Source of the DNA: Phascolarctobacterium sp.
GTDB taxonomy: Bacteria; Bacillota; Negativicutes; Acidaminococcales; Acidaminococcaceae
DNA: 64,000 nt
Assembly (NCBI GenBank): GCA_003150755.1
Contig: QAMT01000002.1
Coordinates: 563,135 to 627,134, forward strand
Direction: 5' to 3'
Below are positions 23,413 to 32,227 of this stretch, one piece after another. Under the pieces are notes generated by a model, which searched no databases, was not told the origin of the DNA, and saw nothing but the letters and a program-made list of their open reading frames with translations. The position numbers and the translations under genes are program-made. Numbering within the stretch: the first letter of the stretch is position 1; each line of letters starts with the position of its first letter.

Positions 23413-24360
23413 ATGTATATCTGCGACTGCCACTGTGACACCTTAACCGAGCTTTATAACAAAAACGCTTCGCTGTATGAAAACGAGCAGCATTTTGATA
23501 TTAAACGCCAGATTGGCATCGGCGGCGGTTTACAATTCTGTGCCATTTATGTGCCGACGGAAATTTTCCGCTATCAGGGCGGGCTGCACTACACCCTGTG
23601 CTTGCTTGATAAATACAAACAGGAACTTAAAAAGCTGCGCCAAAGCGGCATTGACGTGCTGGAAATTTTAACGCCAGCAGATGCGGCCGACGCTTTAAAC
23701 CACCAGGCAGCAACGCTGCTGGCTATTGAAGAAGGCGGCGCTATCGACGGCAGCCTGGAAGCCTTGCGCGTGCTGTATGAACTTGGCCTGCGCGCCATGA
23801 CGCTGACCTGGAGCAACCGCAACGACATCGCCGACGGTATTAACGAAGAAGCAACCGGCAGCGGCCTTACAGCCTTTGGCAAACAGGTTGTGGCAGAAAT
23901 GAACCGCCTCGGCATTCTGGTAGATGTTTCCCATATCTCCACCGCAGGTTTTTGGAGCGTTTTGGAAACCAGCACCAAACCGATTATTGCAACCCATTCC
24001 AACGCTAAAGCACTATGCCCGCACCCGCGCAACCTTAACGACGAGCAGATTAAAGCCCTTGCACAAAACGGCGGCCTTGCCGGCATTACCTTTGCCGGTC
24101 AGTTTCTTGAAGAAGACTGGCGCAACGCCTGCATTAAAAGCGTGCATAAACACATTGATTATATGCTGAACCTTATCGGCGACGATGACCATATCGGCTT
24201 CGGCAGCGATTTTGACGGCATCTCCCACCCGCCTTATGATATTCACGGCGTACAGGATTATAAACCGCTTGTAGAGTATTTAAGCAAATATTACAGTGAT
24301 GAAACCATCAAAAAAATAACCCACCAGAATGTACTCAACCTTTTGCAAAAGGTACTGTAA
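23413..24360 (+). CDS. Membrane-dipeptidase-type zinc dipeptidase
   Basis: A 315-residue peptidase M19 (renal dipeptidase) family enzyme that splits dipeptides with a dinuclear zinc site. The zinc ligands are visible: DCHCDT at the N-terminus (H-x-D), Glu in EEGGAIDG near residue 112, His in VDVSHIS and ATHSNAKAL, and the Asp of GFGSDFDG near residue 275. LTWSNRNDIADG is another family block. AAAGGA precedes the ATG. No signal peptide, so it is cytoplasmic. It may turn over D-amino-acid-containing or cysteinyl-glycine dipeptides; the substrate is not determined by sequence. Confidence 0.93.
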   Translation: MYICDCHCDTLTELYNKNASLYENEQHFDIKRQIGIGGGLQFCAIYVPTEIFRYQGGLHYTLCLLDKYKQELKKLRQSGIDVLEILTPADAADALNHQAATLLAIEEGGAIDGSLEALRVLYELGLRAMTLTWSNRNDIADGINEEATGSGLTAFGKQVVAEMNRLGILVDVSHISTAGFWSVLETSTKPIIATHSNAKALCPHPRNLNDEQIKALAQNGGLAGITFAGQFLEEDWRNACIKSVHKHIDYMLNLIGDDDHIGFGSDFDGISHPPYDIHGVQDYKPLVEYLSKYYSDETIKKITHQNVLNLLQKVL

Positions 24361-24364
24361 CATT

Positions 24365-24392
24365 AAAAGCGCGGCTTGTAGCTGCGCTTTTT
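24365..24392 (+). terminator. Terminator after the dipeptidase
   Basis: AAAAGCGC-G-GC pairs with GC-T-GCGCTTTT around a TTGTA loop, followed by T-rich sequence. Confidence 0.8.
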
Positions 24393-24462
24393 TTATTGCT
24401 TAAAGTAAACTTCAATGTGCTATAATAGTTCTGTAAGCAGTAACAATCAAGGAGGGTTTTAC

Positions 24463-25086
24463 ATGAAAGTTCTTTTGATAAACGGCAGCCCCAAACCAGA
24501 CCGCTGCACCTTTACAGCGCTGGATGAGGTAGCCAGAACCTTACAGGCGGAAGGCATTGAAACTGAAACCGTACATATCGGCAATAAACCGGTACGCGGC
24601 TGCATCGACTGCCGTTCCTGCGCTCAGACAGGCAAATGTGTGTTTAACGACATCGTCAACGAAGTTGCCCCTAAATTTGAAGAAGCCGACGGCCTTGTTG
24701 TAGGTACGCCGGTATATTATGCTTCTGCCAACGGCAATTTAATCAGCTTTTTGGACAGGCTGTTTTTCAGCACTCATTTCAATAAAAGCATGAAAGTCGG
24801 CGCTGCCGTTGTTTCCGCACGCCGCGGCGGCTGCTCGGCAACTTTTGACGAGCTTAACAAATACTTTACCATCTGCGGCATGCCCGTTGCTTCCAGCCAA
24901 TACTGGAACAGCGTCCACGGCTTTACTGCCGATGACGTGCGCAAGGACGCAGAAGGCCTGCAAACCATGCGCACCCTTGCCCGCAACATGGCCTTTTTAA
25001 TCAAGAGCATTGCCCTCGGCAAAGAAAAATACGGTCTGCCTGTTAAAGAAGAACCCGTTTACACCAATTTTATGGACGGCAAATAA
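24463..25086 (+). CDS. NADPH-dependent FMN reductase / iron-sulfur flavoprotein-like protein
   Basis: A 207-residue flavodoxin-fold protein. The FMN phosphate loop is LLINGSPKPDRCTFTAL at the N-terminus, and a cysteine cluster CIDCRSCAQTGKC near residue 47 is typical of the iron-sulfur flavoprotein branch of this family (electron transfer, often with NAD(P)H or ferredoxin). VGTPVYYASANGNLISFLDR is the second FMN-binding block. GGAGGG precedes the ATG at 24463; a 16-codon upstream extension has no such site. It is monocistronic and probably acts in redox balance; the partner is unknown. Confidence 0.85.
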   Translation: MKVLLINGSPKPDRCTFTALDEVARTLQAEGIETETVHIGNKPVRGCIDCRSCAQTGKCVFNDIVNEVAPKFEEADGLVVGTPVYYASANGNLISFLDRLFFSTHFNKSMKVGAAVVSARRGGCSATFDELNKYFTICGMPVASSQYWNSVHGFTADDVRKDAEGLQTMRTLARNMAFLIKSIALGKEKYGLPVKEEPVYTNFMDGK

Positions 25087-25126
25087 TACATTTATAAACA
25101 ATTAAACAAAAAAACGGTTCTTTAAC

Positions 25127-25167
25127 AAATCTTGGGGTCTAGGTAAAATCTAGATTCCAGGATTTTT
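25127..25167 (+). terminator. Long hairpin/terminator at the ISL3 left end
   Basis: A 16-base stem (25127-25142 with 25150-25165, three G-U pairs) around GTAAAAT, followed by T-rich sequence. It ends the upstream flavoprotein transcript and would shield the IS from outside transcription. Confidence 0.75.
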
Positions 25168-25185
25168 TCTTTTATAAAAAAATTA

Positions 25186-25284
25186 AAGCATAAAAGTCAG
25201 AAATCCTGTAAAATAATAGTTGACGAGACAATTAAATTACACTAATCCCAGATCAAGGAAAGGAATCTCTGCACTTTTATGCTT
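25186..25284 (+). promoter_or_regulatory. Start-codon-sequestering inverted repeat of the ISL3 transposase
   Basis: AAGCATAAAAGT (25186-25197) is the exact complement of ACTTTTATGCTT (25273-25284), and the second arm contains the transposase ATG (25279-25281). A weak promoter, TTGACG (25220-25225), 17 bases, TAATCC, lies between the arms. RNA starting there lacks the first arm; only read-through RNA could fold and hide the start. Confidence 0.6.
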
Positions 25285-26463
25285 ACTTGCAATTATAGCC
25301 GAAATATACCCTTTTTTAAAGAGTTTATCCTAAAAAATTTTAAAGAAAATTTAAACGGTTCTTTCTCTGCTTATCTTGAAATGCCCAAAACAGAGCATGT
25401 CTGCCCGCATTGCGGCCATCCAACTTCTTTTATCAAAGATTACCGCATTCAAATAGTTAAAGATGCCCAAATCTTTGGTAAGGATTTATACATTCATCTG
25501 CGTAAGCGCCGTTATCTATGCAGGCATTGCGGTCATTCTTTTACTGAAACCAATCCCCTTGTACAAAGATACCAGCATTTTACCACTAGGTTCTATGCCC
25601 AAGTATATAAAGAATTTCAAACTTTACAATCGTTTAAAGCTATTTCTAACAGGTTTGGTATTTCTACTACAAGCACAATAAGATGGTTCGACAAGATTGC
25701 CTATGGACTTCCTGTATTGCCTGAATGCTTCAGTATTGATGAATTCAGGGGTAATGCTAATAATGAAAAATTCCAGTGTAATGTGACTGACCCTGTCAGG
25801 CATAAAGTCCTTGATATACTTCCCAAAAGGAATGTTGAAAGCCTGTGCCGGCACTTCTGTCAGTATCCTATAGAAGAACGGAACCTGGTCAAAAATGTAG
25901 TTATGGATTTAAGTACCACTTTCAGGTCAGCAGTCCATACCCTATTCCCTAACGCTACCATAACGGCAGATAAATTCCATGTTATCCGTCTTGTAGTATG
26001 GAGCATGGAAAGCGTAAGGAAGCGCGTCCAGAAACAATTCCACAAAGCGCGGCGCAAATGGTTTAAACGCAGCAAAGCCATATTGTCTGCGCCGGAGTAT
26101 AAATTGGCAATCGAAGACAAGCTTGTACTGAACCGAATGCTGGCAGCGTCACATGAACTGGATAAAGCACATTTATTAAAAGAAAGGTTCTACAGCATAT
26201 TTAAAGAAAGCACTATCCATGGAGCCAAAAAGAAATTACAGGACTGGCTCTTTCTGGCAGAACAATTCAATCTTCCTGAATTCAAACATTGCATCACTAC
26301 TTTTACTAAGTGGAGCAGCGAGATTAGCAGCATTGTAGAAACCAATGTTACCAATGGTTATACCGAAGGAACGAACAACAAAATAAAAGTTTTAAAACGT
26401 ATTAGCTTTGGTGTAAGGAATTTTGAACGCTTCAGGAACAGGATTCTTTATTTATGCTCTTAA
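25279..26463 (+). CDS. ISL3-family DDE transposase
   Basis: A 394-residue transposase that appears intact. The N-terminus has a zinc-binding motif (CPHCGHP, later CRHCGHSF) and a helix-turn-helix (FKAISNRFGISTTSTIRWFD). The catalytic DDE acidic residues fit Asp in SIDEFRGN near residue 154, Asp in TADKFHVIR near 234 and Glu in GYTEGTNNKIKVLKR near 369. This order is typical of ISL3. The ATG at 25279 lies inside the inverted repeat described for the leader; GGAAAGGAA is about 12 bases upstream. Base use is somewhat more AT-rich than the chromosomal genes. Confidence 0.93.
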   Translation: MLTCNYSRNIPFFKEFILKNFKENLNGSFSAYLEMPKTEHVCPHCGHPTSFIKDYRIQIVKDAQIFGKDLYIHLRKRRYLCRHCGHSFTETNPLVQRYQHFTTRFYAQVYKEFQTLQSFKAISNRFGISTTSTIRWFDKIAYGLPVLPECFSIDEFRGNANNEKFQCNVTDPVRHKVLDILPKRNVESLCRHFCQYPIEERNLVKNVVMDLSTTFRSAVHTLFPNATITADKFHVIRLVVWSMESVRKRVQKQFHKARRKWFKRSKAILSAPEYKLAIEDKLVLNRMLAASHELDKAHLLKERFYSIFKESTIHGAKKKLQDWLFLAEQFNLPEFKHCITTFTKWSSEISSIVETNVTNGYTEGTNNKIKVLKRISFGVRNFERFRNRILYLCS

Positions 26464-26469
26464 AATAAA

Positions 26470-27123
26470 ATGAATAAGAATTTAATATTTAGGAACATCT
26501 CAAATAAAAGTACAAAAGCGTTCCGGGGGGGCACTGCTCAAGATCAAGAACAATTTGAACTTAATTTACAGCTCCATGCAGGAGTAAGTAACCCCTATAC
26601 ATTTAAAATAACTAAGAATTACAAAGCAAGTGCTGACACAAAGGCAGCAATCCCTCCATATACAGAAAAATCCTGGACTACACCGGGAACATATACCTGG
26701 AGTGTACCGAATGGAGTAAGTAAAATTAAAGTAGAAATAGCTGGAGCTGGTGGTGGTGGAGATATAAGATACTATGATGCAGGTTCTGAATCAATGAAGT
26801 ATGGAGCTAATGGTGGTTCAGGCGCTTTAATAATTCAAACAGTTACAATTAAAAACTATCTTTTAACTGCCAGCATTATTGTTGGATGCGGTGGTCGTGG
26901 CTATAATAACGGAAATACTACTATTACTGACGGAGAAAATTCAGCTTTTAAAATTAAAGAAGAAGGTATAGATATAACAGCAATGGGTGGAAAACGAGGT
27001 AAAGAAGGCAGTGTTGGCACTTCTTATGGAAATGGTGGTAGTGGTGGCTCCGGTGGCTATCGTTCGTCTGAAAATGGAAATAATGGTTGGGTTAAAATAG
27101 CATACGGAGAAGGAATAGAATAA
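26470..27123 (+). CDS. Glycine-rich protein, probably the 5'-truncated end of a larger surface or phage-type gene
   Basis: The frame gives 217 residues starting seven bases after the transposase stop and in the same frame, with no ribosome site. The first 40 residues look unrelated to the rest. From about residue 65 it is a glycine-rich domain of the kind found at the C-terminus of phage tail and surface proteins: TTPGTYTWSVPNGVSKIKVE, then repeated Gly runs (GAGGGGD, NGGSG, GNGGSGGSGGY) and a final GWVKIAYGEG. A run of seven G residues lies at 26524-26530. The likeliest reading is a remnant whose front was removed by IS insertion and deletion; expression is doubtful. Very AT-rich. Confidence 0.55.
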   Translation: MNKNLIFRNISNKSTKAFRGGTAQDQEQFELNLQLHAGVSNPYTFKITKNYKASADTKAAIPPYTEKSWTTPGTYTWSVPNGVSKIKVEIAGAGGGGDIRYYDAGSESMKYGANGGSGALIIQTVTIKNYLLTASIIVGCGGRGYNNGNTTITDGENSAFKIKEEGIDITAMGGKRGKEGSVGTSYGNGGSGGSGGYRSSENGNNGWVKIAYGEGIE

Positions 27124-27131
27124 AAAAATAA

Positions 27132-27172
27132 ATAACCATAGTATATAATTTATAATCTTATACTATGGTTAT
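27132..27172 (-). terminator. Strong hairpin
   Basis: ATAACCATAGTATA (27132-27145) and its perfect complement (27159-27172). The T-run lies on the minus-strand side; on the plus strand it would act as a simple stem after the glycine-rich frame. Confidence 0.5.
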
Positions 27173-27245
27173 CTTAAAAATTTAAATTTAAAATTACTAC
27201 TTTATTTAGGGATAACCCCAAGAAAAGTTATAGAACCAAAAAAAC

Positions 27246-27290
27246 AAAATGCACCTTCAAAAGCCTTATCCGCTGATGAAGGTGCATTTT
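27246..27290 (-). terminator. Terminator of the M20 peptidase gene
   Basis: AAAATGCACCTTC (27246-27258) pairs with GAAGGTGCATTTT (27278-27290); the minus strand continues with a long T-run. The 188 bases between 27123 and 27312 hold only the two hairpins. Confidence 0.8.
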
Positions 27291-27311
27291 TATGCCGTAA
27301 TACGTATTAAA

Positions 27312-28436
27312 TTATTTTTCGGCTGCCAGCCAGGCAATTTCAGCCGCCATTTCGCCGCATTTGTAAAAATCCTGCAAATCAAGGTATTCTTCGCCGGTAT
27401 GGCAGTTAAAATACCCTACCGCAACGCCAACCGTGGCAATGCCATTGGCATTAAAGTGGTTAGCGTCCATACCGCCGCCGCTTTTTTCAATCTTCGGCTC
27501 AACGCCGCATTTTTTTAGGGCTGCTGCTGTCAGGCTCACTGCCGGGCAATCTTCTTTCAGGCTGAACGCTTTATACAAAACATCATAGCTGTAATCAATT
27601 TTTACATTGTATTCTTTTTCAATCACAGGTACAGCGTCAGCATATTTTTGCAGCAACGCTTCAAACTCGCCTGCGTCCGTGCTGCGCATTTCACCGTTAA
27701 CCTCGGCATAGTCGCACACAATGTTCAGCGCCGGGCCGCCAGCATGTACGGAGGCAATGTTTGCTGTTGAATTTACGCTCTGCCTGTTGTCCGGAATTGC
27801 CAGAATAAGCCCTGCCGCAGCGCGGATAGCGTTAATGCCTTTTTCCGGAGCTTCGCCGGCGTGGGATGCTTTGCCGTGGATTTTATAGCAGTAACTGCAT
27901 TTAGCCGGTGCTTCAACTGCTATGCCGCCGATATGCCCTTCTGCGTCAAATACAAATCCGTTTTTAGCGCGGAACTTATCAAATTCAAAATGGCGTCCGC
28001 CCAAAATGCCAAATTCCTCGCAGACGGAAAGTGCTACTTCAATATCGCCGTGCGGCTTGTCGGAAGCCTTTAACCTGCGCAGTGCGTCAAGAATTATGCA
28101 GATACCGGCTACATCGTCAGCCGCCAGAATCGTGCTGCCGTCGGTATGCACAATGCCTTTTTCTTCATCAACAACCGGTTTGATTGCGCCGTTATTGGCA
28201 ACGCGGTCCAGATGTGCGGAAAAAAGCAGCGGTTCGCAGTCAGCATTGCCGCGCAGCACAGCACGGATATTACCGGCATTGCCGCCGATTTTTGCACCTG
28301 TATCTTCTTCAGTAACTTCCAGCCCAAGCGCCTCCAGCTTTGCCTTTACTGCATCGGCAATCTGCCTTTCGCTGCGCGATTGCACCGGAATCTGCACAAG
28401 CTCAAGAAATTCTTCCAGCATTTTTTTGTTTTCCAT
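27312..28436 (-). CDS. M20-family peptidase (PepT-like)
   Basis: A 374-residue zinc exopeptidase of the M20 family, closest to the PepT-like tripeptidase group. Zinc ligands and catalytic residues: His-x-Asp in LFSAHLDRV near residue 72, bridging Asp in LAADDVAG, catalytic Glu pair in SVCEEFGILGG, Asp in FVFDAEGHIGG, and the His of MDANHFNANG near the C-terminus. GGAGG precedes the ATG. It is cytoplasmic, upstream of nothing in an obvious pathway; it may cooperate with the dipeptidase at 23413 in using peptides as nutrients. The MATE gene precedes it by 21 bases on the same strand, so the two are probably cotranscribed. Confidence 0.92.
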   Translation of the reverse strand: MENKKMLEEFLELVQIPVQSRSERQIADAVKAKLEALGLEVTEEDTGAKIGGNAGNIRAVLRGNADCEPLLFSAHLDRVANNGAIKPVVDEEKGIVHTDGSTILAADDVAGICIILDALRRLKASDKPHGDIEVALSVCEEFGILGGRHFEFDKFRAKNGFVFDAEGHIGGIAVEAPAKCSYCYKIHGKASHAGEAPEKGINAIRAAAGLILAIPDNRQSVNSTANIASVHAGGPALNIVCDYAEVNGEMRSTDAGEFEALLQKYADAVPVIEKEYNVKIDYSYDVLYKAFSLKEDCPAVSLTAAALKKCGVEPKIEKSGGGMDANHFNANGIATVGVAVGYFNCHTGEEYLDLQDFYKCGEMAAEIAWLAAEK

Positions 28437-28457
28437 ACAGCACCTCCGCTTAAGATA

Positions 28458-29807
28458 TTATTTTAGTTTAAAGCCCAGTGTTTTGCGCGCCAGCATCCTT
28501 AAAAAGTAATGGTAGCTGGCAAATAAAAAGATTGACGAGCCAACCCAGGCAATCGGGCTGGCATAGCAAACGCCTGTGTAGCCATAATCAACAGTTAAAA
28601 ACAGTGCCGCCGATGTACGCAGTACAAGCTCTATAATACCCGAAAGCATCGGTATTAACGAAATACCCATGCCTTGTACCGAGTTTCTGTAAATAAAAAT
28701 CTGGCTTAAAAAGAAATAAAACGGCACGCTTAAATGCAGATACTGTTTAGCTTCTGCCATAACCTTCGGGCTCGGGTTATCCAGAAATACACCTATCATT
28801 TCCTGTCCGAAGAAATACATTAACAATGCTGCAAAAACGCTGAACCCAAGCGACAGCAGCGAACATTTTTTTACGCCGCGGCTGATGCGGGCAAATTTAC
28901 GCGCGCCAAAATTCTGCGCCGTATATACAGCCATTGCCAGGCCGAAAGAAATCATCGGCTGCAAAGCCAGCTGCTCAATACGCATGGCAGATGTAAAACC
29001 GGCTATTGTTTCAGCACCGAACTGATTACAAATAGACTGAATAATAATCATGCTAAGGCTTAAAACAGAAAACTGCACCGCCATAGGCATGCCCATGCGT
29101 ATATGCTGCCAGGCAAATCTGCCGTCCCATTTAAAATCACTCAGCCGTACATGCAATACCGGGAATTTTTTAATAATATAAATTACGCACAAAAAGCTGG
29201 AAAAGCCCTGCGCTATAACAAGCGCCAACGCGCTGCCAGGTACGCCCCAGCCAAAATTGATGATGAACACCAGCGCTAGGACAATGTTCAGCAAGGTTGA
29301 GATTATCAGAAAATACAGCGGCGTTTTGCTGTCGCCCAAAGAACGCAGGATGTTAGACAGCATATTGTATGCCATCATAAAAATCAGGCCGTAAACAATA
29401 ATCATTACGTATGCTTTGGCATCAGCATAAAGCTCCTGCGGGATATTCATTGCCGCCAGCATCGGGTCTATAAATATGATTGCTACTGCCATCAAAAATA
29501 TGACAAACAATGTGCAAAGCATCAAGGACATAGCCGCACTGCGGCGCACGCCTTTAATATCACCTGCGCCGAAAAGCTGCCCCGTTACAACGCTGAAACC
29601 ACCGCTCATGCCAAGAGTAAGCATTACCAGCATCATAAACAGCGGTGCCGTTGCACCTACCGCCGCCAGGGCATTAACGCCAATCGTCCTGCCGACAATG
29701 ATAATATCAGCAATATTATAAAGCTGCTGAAATACATTGCCTATTAACAGCGGTATCATAAATGGAATTATCAGTTTAAGAGGAGCACCCTCCGTCATGT
29801 TTTTCAT
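28458..29807 (-). CDS. MATE-family efflux transporter
   Basis: A 449-residue membrane protein with about 12 helices in two homologous halves, the MATE pattern (Na+- or H+-coupled export of drugs and organic cations). Family blocks: LIIPFMIPLLIGNVFQQLYN at the start, IIVGRTIGVNALAAVGATAP, and the second-half copy beginning GMPMAVQFSVLSLSMIIIQS. The start ATG lies close behind a TATAAT (minus strand about 29827-29832) with only a weak TAGG ribosome site, so the mRNA leader is short. Substrate not predictable. Confidence 0.92.
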   Translation of the reverse strand: MKNMTEGAPLKLIIPFMIPLLIGNVFQQLYNIADIIIVGRTIGVNALAAVGATAPLFMMLVMLTLGMSGGFSVVTGQLFGAGDIKGVRRSAAMSLMLCTLFVIFLMAVAIIFIDPMLAAMNIPQELYADAKAYVMIIVYGLIFMMAYNMLSNILRSLGDSKTPLYFLIISTLLNIVLALVFIINFGWGVPGSALALVIAQGFSSFLCVIYIIKKFPVLHVRLSDFKWDGRFAWQHIRMGMPMAVQFSVLSLSMIIIQSICNQFGAETIAGFTSAMRIEQLALQPMISFGLAMAVYTAQNFGARKFARISRGVKKCSLLSLGFSVFAALLMYFFGQEMIGVFLDNPSPKVMAEAKQYLHLSVPFYFFLSQIFIYRNSVQGMGISLIPMLSGIIELVLRTSAALFLTVDYGYTGVCYASPIAWVGSSIFLFASYHYFLRMLARKTLGFKLK

Positions 29808-29910
29808 AATTGGCCAAACCTACATAATTATAAATTTTGACTAATAAGTCAGTGCTTTCATTGTAACACTTTTTCATATAATAAACAATCTATTTTATAT
29901 TTCGCCGGTT

Positions 29911-30558
29911 TTAGTCTTTTACCTTCCATTTATCAAAAAAATGCACGTATTTTTCATATACATAAACCATTCTGCCAACCAAAACAGCAGCGGCAATCGT
30001 GCCTAAACCTACGCCGCGCAGCTCGCTAAATTCAAACAACGAAAGTATAATACTGATAGTTACAAGCGTAATGTCAAAACAGTTTTTCAGCAGGCTGAAA
30101 TTCTTTTTGGTTACAAAAGTCATTACGTTAACAAAGCCTTCGCCTGCCGTTAAAAAGATTTTGGCACGCACTTCCAAAAAGATGCCAAAGGCAATGACGA
30201 CTATGCTTATCAAACAGCCTGCCCATTTGGCAGCGGCTGTTTCCGGATTATACCAACCCAAAAGCCACATAAACACGTCGATGCTGGAACCAAACGGTAT
30301 TGTTACGCATATTTGCCCCAAAATTTCACGCCAGTAAATTTTACGCAGCAGCAAAGGCTGTACTGCAATAATCAGTAAATTGATGACAATAGTCGTAACA
30401 CCGACGCTGTAAGGCGTAATCATGCTTAAAACCCAAGGCAGGCTCGATATCGGCGAAGTGCCTAAATCTGCCTTGCACGAAAGGGCAATGGAAAAGCCCA
30501 TTAAACAAATACCGCTGATAAACATAGCCATACGCGGCCAAAAGTGTTGATTATTCAA
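29911..30558 (-). CDS. YczE/YitT-family membrane protein
   Basis: A 215-residue membrane protein with about five to six helices and the opening ISGICLMGFSIALSCKADLGTSPISSLP, typical of the YczE/YyaS/YitT group. These are widespread, conserved, and of unknown function. The start reads TTG at 30558 with AAGGAAG upstream. It stands alone between terminators. Confidence 0.8.
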   Translation of the reverse strand: MNNQHFWPRMAMFISGICLMGFSIALSCKADLGTSPISSLPWVLSMITPYSVGVTTIVINLLIIAVQPLLLRKIYWREILGQICVTIPFGSSIDVFMWLLGWYNPETAAAKWAGCLISIVVIAFGIFLEVRAKIFLTAGEGFVNVMTFVTKKNFSLLKNCFDITLVTISIILSLFEFSELRGVGLGTIAAAVLVGRMVYVYEKYVHFFDKWKVKD

Positions 30559-30621
30559 TTCAATCTTCCTTCCCTCTTAATTCATTATTATTTCATATCA
30601 TTAGCAGTTGTTTCGGCGAAT

Positions 30622-30649
30622 AAAAAAAGACGATAACTCGTCTTTTTTT
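30622..30649. terminator. Bidirectional terminator
   Basis: AAAAAAAGACG (30622-30632), loop of 6, CGTCTTTTTTT (30639-30649). It ends the minus-strand FAH gene. Confidence 0.85.
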
Positions 30650-30665
30650 ATTACAGCCGTTTATT

Positions 30666-31427
30666 TTATCCTTTTACTACGGTATTGGTCAGCCTGCCAA
30701 TGCCTTCTATTTCTACTGTTACCACATCGCCCGGCACCATCGGCCCGCAACCCATCGGTGTTCCGGTAAGCACCAGGTCACCGGCATCAAGCGTCATGCT
30801 TTCGGAAATATAACTTAAAATTTCGTATGGATTATAAACCATGTCGCTGGTGCGTCCGTTCTGTTTCAGCTCACCGTTCAGATAAGTTTTGATTGCCAAA
30901 TCCGTCGGGTCAAGGTCTGTTTCCAGCCACGGCCCTAACGGGCAGAAGGTGTCAAACGATTTGCTGCGCAGCCACTGCACATCGTCAAGCTGCAAATCTC
31001 TTGCCGTTACATCATTGGCGCAGGTATAACCCAAAATATAGTCTTTTACTTCTTCCGGTTTTACGTTACGCATACGCTTTTTAATTACCACACCCAGCTC
31101 TGCCTCGTAAACAACCTCTTTGCTCTGCCAGGGATAAACAATAGCGGCGCCGTCGCCGATAATCGTATGCGATGCCTTGCCGAAAAGCATCGGTTCTTTA
31201 GGCACTTCCGCATGAAACTCCTCCGCATGCTGGCGGTAATTAAAACCAACGCAGATAATCTGCTTGGGCACACAGGGCGCCAAAAGTTTTATATCTTCCA
31301 GGCGGAACTCCTCATCGGTAATGCGCCAGAAAGTTTCCAGGCTGCCATAAACAGTCCTTACTACGTCGCCGTCGATAAAACCTATTCTTTTATTGCCGTT
31401 TGGTTCTTCAAAACGTACACATCTCAT
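30666..31427 (-). CDS. Fumarylacetoacetate hydrolase family protein
   Basis: A 253-residue FAH-family enzyme, a metal-dependent hydrolase or decarboxylase for 2-oxo acids (for example acylpyruvates or oxaloacetate). Typical blocks: ICVGFNYRQHAEEF with the first His, MLFGKASHTIIGDG, EVVYEAELGVVI with the Mg2+-binding Glu residues, and GYTCANDVTARDLQ plus VLTGTPMGCGPM. The gene starts one base after the PHP-domain gene stop (TAAGATG), so the two are cotranscribed. The exact substrate is not readable. Confidence 0.92.
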   Translation of the reverse strand: MRCVRFEEPNGNKRIGFIDGDVVRTVYGSLETFWRITDEEFRLEDIKLLAPCVPKQIICVGFNYRQHAEEFHAEVPKEPMLFGKASHTIIGDGAAIVYPWQSKEVVYEAELGVVIKKRMRNVKPEEVKDYILGYTCANDVTARDLQLDDVQWLRSKSFDTFCPLGPWLETDLDPTDLAIKTYLNGELKQNGRTSDMVYNPYEILSYISESMTLDAGDLVLTGTPMGCGPMVPGDVVTVEIEGIGRLTNTVVKG

Positions 31428-31428
31428 C

Positions 31429-32205
31429 TTAAAGTATCATCCTTTGCATTTTTCGTTCTTCAAAATATACAGGCACAAGCCCGGCTGCTTCTGCCATTTC
31501 CCGGGCAATAGCAAGCCTGCGGCCGACATGCTCTTTATAATGCGCATCGCTGCCCAGCGTTGCATAACGCCCGCCCAATTCCCGGTAGCGTTTATATAAA
31601 ACCAGCAAATGCTTTACTGCCGCAGGATTGTCCAACCGCCGCGTATTGATTTCAATAGCCTTTTCCTTTGCTGCTAAAAGCCTGAACACCTCATCAAACA
31701 GTTCCGGCGCTTCAGCATAAACAAGCTCCTTATCTTCATAAGGCATATAGCGGCACATATAATCAATATGCGCAAAACTGTCAAAATTATCATGCAGCTT
31801 TAAATTGGCAGCTGTTGCTTTTAAAAATTCTTCTACGGCTTCAAGTTTTGTTTTACCGGTATAGGTTTTTGCTTCATACATATCACGGCCGTTCATACAG
31901 TGCATTGAACCCAAAATAAAATCAAACGGATATTTTTTACCAAGCGCATCGTCATTGGCACTTGTCGATTCCTGCATACCTACCTCAATACCAAGCAGCA
32001 GTTTTTTGCTGCGGTAAGGCTCATACTTTGCAAAATAATCGTCAATATCAAAGACAAAGGCTTCCGGATTGGTTGGGTAATCCTCGTCCCAATGTTCCGT
32101 TACAATCATGCCAATGCCCTGGGCCTCTGCCATGACTTCAGCTTCGTCAATTTTCATTTTGGAATCAATAGAATACTGGCAGTGCATATGTGTATCAAAT
32201 ATCAT
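31429..32205 (-). CDS. PHP-domain histidinol-phosphatase-like phosphoesterase
   Basis: A 258-residue PHP-domain phosphoesterase. Metal ligands are in FDTHMHCQYSID at the N-terminus, VTEHWDEDY, the FILGSMHCMNG motif, FAHIDYMCRY, EINTRRL and TLGSDAHYKEHVGR near the C-terminus. This pattern is that of HisK-type histidinol-phosphatases, but no histidine-biosynthesis genes are near, so other phosphate esters are possible. GAGG precedes the ATG and an extended -10 lies 20 bases upstream. It leads a two-gene operon with the FAH gene. Confidence 0.88.
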   Translation of the reverse strand: MIFDTHMHCQYSIDSKMKIDEAEVMAEAQGIGMIVTEHWDEDYPTNPEAFVFDIDDYFAKYEPYRSKKLLLGIEVGMQESTSANDDALGKKYPFDFILGSMHCMNGRDMYEAKTYTGKTKLEAVEEFLKATAANLKLHDNFDSFAHIDYMCRYMPYEDKELVYAEAPELFDEVFRLLAAKEKAIEINTRRLDNPAAVKHLLVLYKRYRELGGRYATLGSDAHYKEHVGRRLAIAREMAEAAGLVPVYFEERKMQRMIL

Positions 32206-32227
32206 TTTTCAATACCTCGTATAGTCT

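Larger units (their letters stand above)
25116..26470 (+). mobile_element. ISL3-family insertion sequence, right end not found
   Basis: The element consists of one intact ISL3 transposase and a left leader. A left end beginning GGTTCTTTAACAAATC at 25116 resembles ISL3-type ends, but I could find no matching inverted copy after the transposase, so the right limit is unknown and may be deleted. The hairpin at 25127-25167 and the 12-base inverted repeat at 25186-25284 lie in the leader. The next reading frame begins seven bases after the stop and looks like a beheaded gene. Confidence 0.65.
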
